Origin: Desulforudis sp.
Lineage (GTDB): Bacteria; Bacillota; Desulfotomaculia; Desulfotomaculales; Desulforudaceae
Assembly (NCBI GenBank): GCA_003604975.1
Contig: QZIR01000062.1
Location: 1 to 64,000, forward strand
DNA length: 64,000 bases
Reading direction: 5' to 3'
In this document: positions 58,727 to 64,000 of the stretch, one piece after another
Layout of the letters: the number at the start of each line of letters is the position of its first letter
Position numbering within the stretch: the stretch's first letter is position 1
The notes under the pieces: generated by a model
The model's input: the letters and a program-made list of their open reading frames with translations, nothing else
Told to the model about the DNA's origin: nothing
Database searches by the model: none
Translations under genes and position numbers: made by a program

Positions 58727-59983
58727 TTGAAGGACAGCATTAAACAGCTTGAACGGGCCATCGGCGAGGTGATGGAGAGAGCGTGCACCGAGGGCCTTGA
58801 TTTTTTTGAGATGCGTTTTGAAATATGCCCCGCCGAAGTAATATATGGGTTTGGCGCCTACGGCATGCCTACCCGCTTTGCACATTGGAGCTTTGGCAAG
58901 GGATTTCAGCGTATTAAGACCGAGTATGACCTCAATCTCAGCCGGATTTACGAGATGGTGATCAATACGGACCCCTGTTACGCCTTCCTCCTCGACCGGA
59001 ACTCACTAATTCAGAACAAACTTATCGCCGGACACGCTCTAGCGCACAGTGACTTCTTTAAGAACAACGCCTATTTTCAACCGACCTCCAAACGGATGCT
59101 TAACACGATGGAGGCCTCGGCCCAGCGCATCCGAGACTACGAGCTTGCCCACGGGCAGGGGGAAGTCGAAGGCTTTATTGATGCTGTCTTATCCATTCAA
59201 GAACACGTGAATCCTCACGCTTACACGGAGGGGCGGGAACGAGACACGAGGCTGACGCCCCAGGAAGGGGCAAAGGATCTACTTGGGTATCTCATTGAAC
59301 ACAGCCCCAAACTGGACGACTGGCAGCGCGACATCGTGAGTATCATCCGGGAAGAAACCCTCTATTTTTGGCCACAGCTGGAAACGAAGATCCTGAATGA
59401 GGGATGGGCCACGTACTGGCACCTTCGTCTGCTGCGGGGAATGGACCTCGATGAGGCGGAGACCCTGGAACTTGCGGTTATGCAGGCCGAACTCACCGCC
59501 CCGGGGCGGTTCCGCATTAACCCCTATCTTTTCGGGCTGAGGATCCTCGAGAGTATCGAGACTCGGTACGGTGAGGCTGAACTCTGGTCCGTGCGCACGT
59601 GGGAGAATGACATCTCGCTGGTCCGCAATTACCTGACGCCGGACCTGGTTCAGGCGCTTGATCTCTACCTCTACCGGCGGGTAGGTTATGAGTGGCGGGT
59701 CGTGGACAAGAACTGGCGCCGGATTCGTGACACCCTGGTCCAGAGCCTGATCAACGGCGGGCATCCCTACATTGTAGTTACGGATAGCGATTTTAAAGGC
59801 TCTGGAGAACTGTACCTGAGACATGCCTACGAGGGCATGGAACTGGATGTACAGTACCTGGAGCGAACCTTACCCTACGTGTTCAGACTGTGGGGCCGGA
59901 CAGTGCACCTGGAGACCGTGCTCGACGAGAAGATGGTGCTGTTTTCGTACGACGGAGAACGCGCCACCCGCAACTTCCTCTGA
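58727..59983 (+). CDS. spoVR: SpoVR-family protein
   Basis: The 418-residue protein matches SpoVR (YcgB in E. coli): EICPAEVIYGFGAYGMPTRF near residue 35, HALAHSDFFKNN near 104, and ILNEGWATYWHLRLLRGMDL near 222. It is required for spore cortex formation in Bacillus and often occurs with PrkA and YhbH as a stress module in Gram-negatives. Here the three genes lie in one 8-kb region but are separated by pckA and the MFS gene. TTG 58727 follows GGGGGTGAAGG. It is soluble with no catalytic motif. Confidence 0.93.
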   Translation: MKDSIKQLERAIGEVMERACTEGLDFFEMRFEICPAEVIYGFGAYGMPTRFAHWSFGKGFQRIKTEYDLNLSRIYEMVINTDPCYAFLLDRNSLIQNKLIAGHALAHSDFFKNNAYFQPTSKRMLNTMEASAQRIRDYELAHGQGEVEGFIDAVLSIQEHVNPHAYTEGRERDTRLTPQEGAKDLLGYLIEHSPKLDDWQRDIVSIIREETLYFWPQLETKILNEGWATYWHLRLLRGMDLDEAETLELAVMQAELTAPGRFRINPYLFGLRILESIETRYGEAELWSVRTWENDISLVRNYLTPDLVQALDLYLYRRVGYEWRVVDKNWRRIRDTLVQSLINGGHPYIVVTDSDFKGSGELYLRHAYEGMELDVQYLERTLPYVFRLWGRTVHLETVLDEKMVLFSYDGERATRNFL

Positions 59984-60147
59984 GTCTCGGCTTTCCAAGC
60001 CGGTTCCTCGGCTCTACCCTTCCCCTCGGGCCTCGTCGGGCTTAAAAATCCTAAAGACGGTACACACTAACCTAAAGCCGCCGAGGTGGAAATCGGTCTT
60101 GGAAGAGGATCGGTTTACGGGGTGAATATTAGGGAGGGGTGCCGTCG

Positions 60148-60978
60148 ATGAGACCGCTCTGGAAAGGGGCAATGACGTTTGGCCTGGTCTACATTCCGGT
60201 CAAACTGTACACTGCCACGGAACGCCAAGACATCCGGTTTAACATGCTGCACGTCCGGTGTCACACACCGATTCAGTACCGAAAATACTGTCCCCACTGT
60301 GAAGAAGAGGTTCAGCTGGATGACATCGTACGCGGTTACGAATACGAAAAGGGGCGCTACGTAATCCTTTCGGATGAGGAGTTGGCCGGTTCTCCTGCGG
60401 AAGGCGCCAGAAACATTGCCCTTCTGGATTTTGTGCATCTGGGTGAGATCGATCCGGTGTACTTCGACAAGTCCTATTACCTGGCCCCGTCCGAGGGCGG
60501 ACAAAAGGTGTACGAACTGCTGCGCCAAGCTATGGAGCAGAGCGGGAAGGTGGGTATTGCCCGTGTGACCATCAGGAGCAAGGAAACACTGGCCTGCGTA
60601 CGGGTCAGTAACCGGACGCTGGTGATGAACACGATGCTGTACCCGGACGAGGTGCGCCGACCGGAGCTGTTGCCGGAACTCGATTACCAGGTCAAGATCC
60701 ACGACAACGAGCGGAAAATGGCGCTCAGCCTGGTCGAGAACCTGGCGGCGCCCTTTGAGCCGGGCAAGTACACCGACGAACGGCGCGAAGCGCTGGGCGA
60801 GATCATCCGCGCCAAGGTGGCCGGTGATGTGGCCGTAAGGCCGCCGGAGGCCCAACCGGCTAAGGTCGTCGATCTGATGGAAGCGTTGAAAACCAGTATC
60901 GAGCAGGCCAAAAAGGAACGAACCCCGGATAAACCCCAACGCAAAACGGCCAAGAAAAAGGAAGCGGGCGCCGGTTAG
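60148..60978 (+). CDS. ku: Ku protein, double-strand break repair
   Basis: The 276-residue protein has the bacterial Ku core (MRPLWKGAMTFGLVYIPVKL at the N-terminus, HTPIQYRKYCPHCEEEVQLD near 36, and GYEYEKGRYVILSDEEL near 62). It forms a homodimeric ring that binds DNA ends for non-homologous end joining with LigD. The C-terminus ends in a Lys-rich tail (KKERTPDKPQRKTAKKKEAG) expected to contact DNA. ATG 60148 follows AGGGAGG. No ligD is present in this window. The gap 59984-60147 has no gene. Confidence 0.92.
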   Translation: MRPLWKGAMTFGLVYIPVKLYTATERQDIRFNMLHVRCHTPIQYRKYCPHCEEEVQLDDIVRGYEYEKGRYVILSDEELAGSPAEGARNIALLDFVHLGEIDPVYFDKSYYLAPSEGGQKVYELLRQAMEQSGKVGIARVTIRSKETLACVRVSNRTLVMNTMLYPDEVRRPELLPELDYQVKIHDNERKMALSLVENLAAPFEPGKYTDERREALGEIIRAKVAGDVAVRPPEAQPAKVVDLMEALKTSIEQAKKERTPDKPQRKTAKKKEAGAG

Positions 60979-60985
60979 CGCCCGC
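60964..60985 (+). terminator. Terminator overlapping ku stop
   Basis: GCGGGCGC and GCGCCCGC form an 8-bp stem around CGGTTA, which includes the ku stop codon. A modest T-content (AGGTTATT) follows. It may also serve the convergent foldase gene. Confidence 0.6.
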
Positions 60986-61013
60986 AGGTTATTCTGAATT
61001 GAAAGATTGGTAC

Positions 61014-62048
61014 CTAGGCCCCCTCTTTGTTCTTGTACTCGATCTTGGCCTTTTTCCAGAGACTGTCCATCCATTCCGGGTAAAGGGTGGACATCCTTTC
61101 TTCGAGTATTGCCTGCTGCACATCGCTCTTGACCTCTTCAAAAGAGGGCTCCACTGCCGGACTAAGCTCGGTCACCTGCAGCACGTGAAAACCGCTCTCG
61201 CTTTCGAGGACATTGCTCAACTCGCCGACTTTGAGTTCAAAGGCGGCTAGAACCCACTGAGGCAGGCTTTCGGAGTAGGGTACCTTGCCCAACTCGCCGC
61301 CCTTGGAGGCGGTCAGGTCGTCGGTGGAACGCTCCTTCGCAATCTGGGCAAAATCGGCGCCACCGGCGACTGCGGTCCGGGCTGCCTTGGCATCGGCCCG
61401 GGTGTCGGACTGGATATGGCGCACCTCGACGGTGACCGGTTCGCTGAAGTACTGGCGGTGTTCATTGAAGTAGCGCTCCAACTCCTCATCGCCGAGATTG
61501 AGCTGTGCGGAGAGAATTGTTTCTACAATCAGCTGCGTCCTCAACTGCTCTTCGATATCGGCCTTGGTCAGATTGTACATCTTCAGGAGTTGTTCAAAGT
61601 TCTCCTCGGATTGGAAGTCCTGGGCAATCATCCTGTCCAGGCGTTCCTTCACGTCTTCATCGCTAACCGATACTTTATTAGCCCGGGCCTCCTGCTGAAT
61701 AAGCCTCTGCGTGATGATTCCATGTAGTGATTCCTCGCCGGATTTCATGTACATCTCCTGGTACAGCTCACTTTGGGAGACCTTCTCGCCGTTGACCACG
61801 GCCACCGGCTTACTCTCGGCCCGCCAGATGTTTGCCGAGATCAGGGCCGTAACCAGGATCAGGACCAGACTCAGGGCGACCACGACAACTGGCTTTATGC
61901 CACCGGGAGTGTCCGGCCCGGATTTCGTCAGCGGCTCGGTGTTCACCGAACTGCTGTCCACCGCGGGGGCGTCTCCCGGGATGAACCCAGTGTCTTCGGA
62001 AACAGATCCGGGGTTCTCCGGCTGATTGCTTTTTTCCTTTTCGTCCAC
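61014..62048 (-). CDS. Membrane-anchored parvulin-type peptidyl-prolyl isomerase (PrsA/SurA-like)
   Basis: The 344-residue protein has a Pro/Ser-rich cytoplasmic N-terminus of about 50 residues, one transmembrane helix (about 52-72), a helical chaperone region (VNGEKVSQSELYQEMYMKSG onward) and a PpiC parvulin domain from about 215 to 310 (EVRHIQSDTRADAK, then KGGELGKVPYSESLPQWVLA and ESGFHVLQV). It should assist folding of exported proteins on the outside. The long cytoplasmic N-terminus in place of a lipoprotein signal is unusual for PrsA. GTG 62048 follows GAGGTGAGG. Confidence 0.88.
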   Translation of the reverse strand: MDEKEKSNQPENPGSVSEDTGFIPGDAPAVDSSSVNTEPLTKSGPDTPGGIKPVVVVALSLVLILVTALISANIWRAESKPVAVVNGEKVSQSELYQEMYMKSGEESLHGIITQRLIQQEARANKVSVSDEDVKERLDRMIAQDFQSEENFEQLLKMYNLTKADIEEQLRTQLIVETILSAQLNLGDEELERYFNEHRQYFSEPVTVEVRHIQSDTRADAKAARTAVAGGADFAQIAKERSTDDLTASKGGELGKVPYSESLPQWVLAAFELKVGELSNVLESESGFHVLQVTELSPAVEPSFEEVKSDVQQAILEERMSTLYPEWMDSLWKKAKIEYKNKEGA

Positions 62049-62293
62049 TGTCTATCCTCACCTCATTGTTTTAGGTTGGAACCACTTGTCCATTATATCA
62101 CTTTACCGCGACGTGGTCATCCAAACCAAACCAGGTTGGTCCATGTCAAGAGTTAGTAGGATTACACACAGGCTGCTAGCAAGCTCTGTTAACAATTCGG
62201 GGTGCAGTACAGCTTCTTCGGAAGTAACCCGCCAGAGGTCTCTTTCTATGTCGTCCCCCTGGTTACCTACTAAAACTTAAGAAGTACGAGGGA

Positions 62294-62398
62294 TTGACGG
62301 ATGAAAACGAAGTCAAAAAGTTCTTTAAGCAGCGTACGATGATGATAAAGAAAGTGGCCGATGATCTGAGGAAAAACCTCGACAGGATAGGAAGGTGA
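62294..62398 (+). CDS. Possible short ORF or gene remnant
   Basis: A 34-codon frame from TTG 62294 encodes a basic helical peptide (MTDENEVKKFFKQRTMMIKK and 14 more residues). The frame is open further upstream, without a start, to about 62220, so this could be the tail of a decayed gene. No family is recognised. The stretch 62049-62293 otherwise shows nothing clear. Confidence 0.25.
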   Translation: MTDENEVKKFFKQRTMMIKKVADDLRKNLDRIGR

Positions 62399-62426
62399 TT
62401 CCAGCTTATGATGACCGATCACTGAC

Positions 62427-63026
62427 TTATTTATAACCGGTGAAAATGGACTTAAGTTTCTTGAGGCTGTCGGTGAGGGCAAAATAGATATGCCCGGCGG
62501 CCAGGGCGGAAATGGACACGCTTGCCAGGTAGTGCAGTTTGCGCAGGGGATTCAGGCCGCCCGCCAGGGTGGCCGGCTTCTGAAATCTCTTTGTAACGTA
62601 CAGACCCAGCCCGGTTACGATCTGCACCGGGATGAGCAGGGCAAAGCTGGTATAGACGATTTTCTGACCGGGGTTGTATTTAGGAAATTTAGGCTTCTTA
62701 CTGGTAAGAAAGAGTTGGTATTTTAAGAACTCGGGCATGCGCACTATATCTTTAAGGTCGGGAATGATCTCCCTGTAATTTTTTGCTGAATAAGCGTAGT
62801 AGACCCGGGCGAGGTAGGAGGAGATAAGCACGTACTGGGCAATGAAATGGGTTTTCCGGGCAGAATCCATGTTCGTGAAGCCGTGGACACGGGATGGTCT
62901 GGTGATATAAAACCCGCTCAGGATACCGGCCAGCACGGCGGGGGCGTAAGACCAGTGCAAAAGCCTCGTGGGCCAGGGATGCCGTAGTTTTTTCCCTTTT
63001 ATCAATAATGACAGTAAACTTTTCAC
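62427..63026 (-). CDS. Cytochrome b subunit of membrane [NiFe] hydrogenase
   Basis: The 199-residue protein has four transmembrane helices and the His pattern of hydrogenase b-type cytochromes (RHPWPTRLLHWSYAPAVLAG at the first helix, HFIAQYVLISSYLARVYY near 60, LHYLASVSISALAAGHIYFA near 163). It would take electrons from the hydrogenase small subunit to the quinone pool. GTG 63026 follows GGAGGTTGT. It lies 37 bases after the large-subunit gene in the same direction, an arrangement like hyaABC. Confidence 0.88.
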   Translation of the reverse strand: MKSLLSLLIKGKKLRHPWPTRLLHWSYAPAVLAGILSGFYITRPSRVHGFTNMDSARKTHFIAQYVLISSYLARVYYAYSAKNYREIIPDLKDIVRMPEFLKYQLFLTSKKPKFPKYNPGQKIVYTSFALLIPVQIVTGLGLYVTKRFQKPATLAGGLNPLRKLHYLASVSISALAAGHIYFALTDSLKKLKSIFTGYK

Positions 63027-63063
63027 GACACAACCTCCAGTATACCGCTAGGTTCAGCCACCC

Positions 63064-64000
63064 TTAAGGTACGATAATCGTTTCCTTGACCGGCGTGCCC
63101 GGAACAATCAGGTGGACGGAGCATGAAGAGCATACGTCAAAGGCACGGACCACCCTGCCTATTTCCACCGGTTCATTCTCGTCTTCGATGGGTGTCCCGA
63201 TCAGGGCTTCCTCCACCGGTCCCAACTGGCCCGTATCGTCACGGGGCGAAAAGTTCCACGTGGTAGGGGTGATAATCTCATAGTGGGCGATCCTTCCTTT
63301 TTCGATCCGTAGCCAGTGCCCCAGCGGCCCCCGCATGGCCCCTGTCAAACCGGCTCCCTCCGCCTCCCGGGGTACATTAAAGGCGTTAAAGACGGGTGCG
63401 CCCGGCTGCAGTTCTTCCACCCAGCCCTCCATCGATTTCCCGATCATTTCTGCTTCCATGGCACGGGCAACGATTCGGTCCATGGTAGAAATACCCTTCC
63501 GGTAGTCTCCCCTGATCCAGAGCCGGGCCAGGGGCCCCCCTTCCATCGGCTTTCCCCCATAACGGGGTGCTTTGGCCCAGGAATAGGCACCCTCTTTTTC
63601 CCGGTCGGGTTCGGTCCGTCCCCGGGACGGATGCCGGGGTTCACTGTTTCCGGTAAACCAGGAGTACTTTAGATGTTCTCTAATAGCCGAGCTGTCTAGC
63701 TTTTGCGGGTGGCCATCGATTATGACACCTCCCGGGAAAGATCTTTCATTATCATCCTCACTACGCGGGAAGAGGCCGAATTCGAGCAGGTTGGGCGCCC
63801 GGCAGCCGATTTCGTAGTAGTCCGGGTAGGCCTCCGCCAGGGTTAATGTGTCGGGAACCATTATGTTTTTGATGAAATCGATAATCTTCCTTAACTTTGA
63901 GCCAAAATCCATTAGGATATCGGCTGCTGGGGATACGGTGCTTCCCCCGGCCAGTAGGCCGTGATTATGCGGGGCCTTACCTCCCAGCAGGGTCAACAGC
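63064..64000 (-). CDS. [NiFe] hydrogenase large subunit (C-terminal part, gene runs off window)
   Basis: The visible 312 or so residues are the C-terminal half of a group 1 uptake hydrogenase large subunit. The sequence LTGAMRGPLGHWLRIEKGRI and the L2 motif FDVCSSCSVH with two of the Ni-binding Cys are present; the protein ends 14 residues after the His, as in precursors that are cleaved by a maturation protease. The first Cys of the motif is cysteine, not selenocysteine, so this is not a NiFeSe enzyme. The usual Pro in DPC is replaced by Val. The N-terminal L1 motif and small subunit must lie to the right of the window. Confidence 0.9.
   Translation of the reverse strand, partial: LLTLLGGKAPHNHGLLAGGSTVSPAADILMDFGSKLRKIIDFIKNIMVPDTLTLAEAYPDYYEIGCRAPNLLEFGLFPRSEDDNERSFPGGVIIDGHPQKLDSSAIREHLKYSWFTGNSEPRHPSRGRTEPDREKEGAYSWAKAPRYGGKPMEGGPLARLWIRGDYRKGISTMDRIVARAMEAEMIGKSMEGWVEELQPGAPVFNAFNVPREAEGAGLTGAMRGPLGHWLRIEKGRIAHYEIITPTTWNFSPRDDTGQLGPVEEALIGTPIEDENEPVEIGRVVRAFDVCSSCSVHLIVPGTPVKETIIVP

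Noticed and set aside
1-64000. tRNA, rRNA or known riboswitch genes
   Set aside because: I saw no cloverleaf, rRNA core or recognisable riboswitch consensus in the gaps read by eye; a covariance-model search would be needed to exclude short RNAs.

Overview
The window looks like a chromosome segment of an anaerobic, endospore-forming Firmicute of the Desulfotomaculum/Pelotomaculum kind. This rests on gene content. There are spore genes (two Coat F-type proteins, SpoVM, PrkA, YhbH, SpoVR, a CwlC-type amidase). There is a complete HdrCBA-FlxDCBA electron-transfer operon whose MvhD/FlxD subunit is read through an in-frame UGA as selenocysteine. There is a membrane [NiFe] hydrogenase with its cytochrome b, and acetate and gluconeogenic carbon genes. 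Base composition is GC-rich, TTG and GTG starts are common, and Shine-Dalgarno sites are strong. I saw no rRNA, tRNA, CRISPR array or intact transposase.

Layout. 0.1-5.9 kb: acetate module (acetyl-CoA synthetase, DUF485 protein, ActP-like symporter with a large extra loop, small membrane protein, FlK-like thioesterase, 2x[4Fe-4S] ferredoxin). 6-10.7 kb: HEAT-repeat protein, HAD phosphatase-like protein, glutaredoxin, cell-wall amidase. 11-13.5 kb: SsuABC/TauABC-type ABC transporter, followed by intergenic repeats. 14-21.7 kb, mixed strands: YtpB-type terpene synthase, GyrI-like protein, a decayed and an intact KtrB, a decayed TPP enzyme, a coat-protein pair, an alpha/beta hydrolase. 22.2-32.8 kb: the conserved Firmicute block miaB-ylbF-mutS-mutL-methyltransferase-miaA-hfq-ynbB-trxB. 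33-38.3 kb: RND pump fragment, nitrilase-family amidase, LapA-like protein, DnaQ-DinG helicase, spoVM. 38.5-45.3 kb: hdrCBA-flxDCBA. 45.7-47.8 kb: murT-gatD. 48-64 kb: beta-propeller protein, LysM protein, prkA, yhbH, pckA, MFS carrier, CheW-like protein, spoVR, ku, a PpiC-type foldase, and the hydrogenase cytochrome b and large subunit, which runs off the right edge.

How the parts fit. Acetate can be imported and activated by the first module, and phosphoenolpyruvate carboxykinase supports gluconeogenesis. The Hdr-Flx complex is expected to couple NAD(P)H, ferredoxin and a disulfide in flavin-based electron bifurcation. The hydrogenase would feed electrons from H2 to the membrane quinone pool. 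MutS/MutL, Ku and DinG cover genome maintenance, and MurT/GatD amidates lipid II.

Most notable items: the UGA-encoded selenocysteine in FlxD with a hairpin at SECIS distance; a 134-135 bp palindromic repeat present twice (13.7 and 45.3 kb) that could form a structured RNA; a 21-residue SpoVM gene; an acetate-type symporter with a roughly 170-residue insert; a hydrolase whose catalytic histidine position holds Asp; and three pseudogenes that mark local gene loss.
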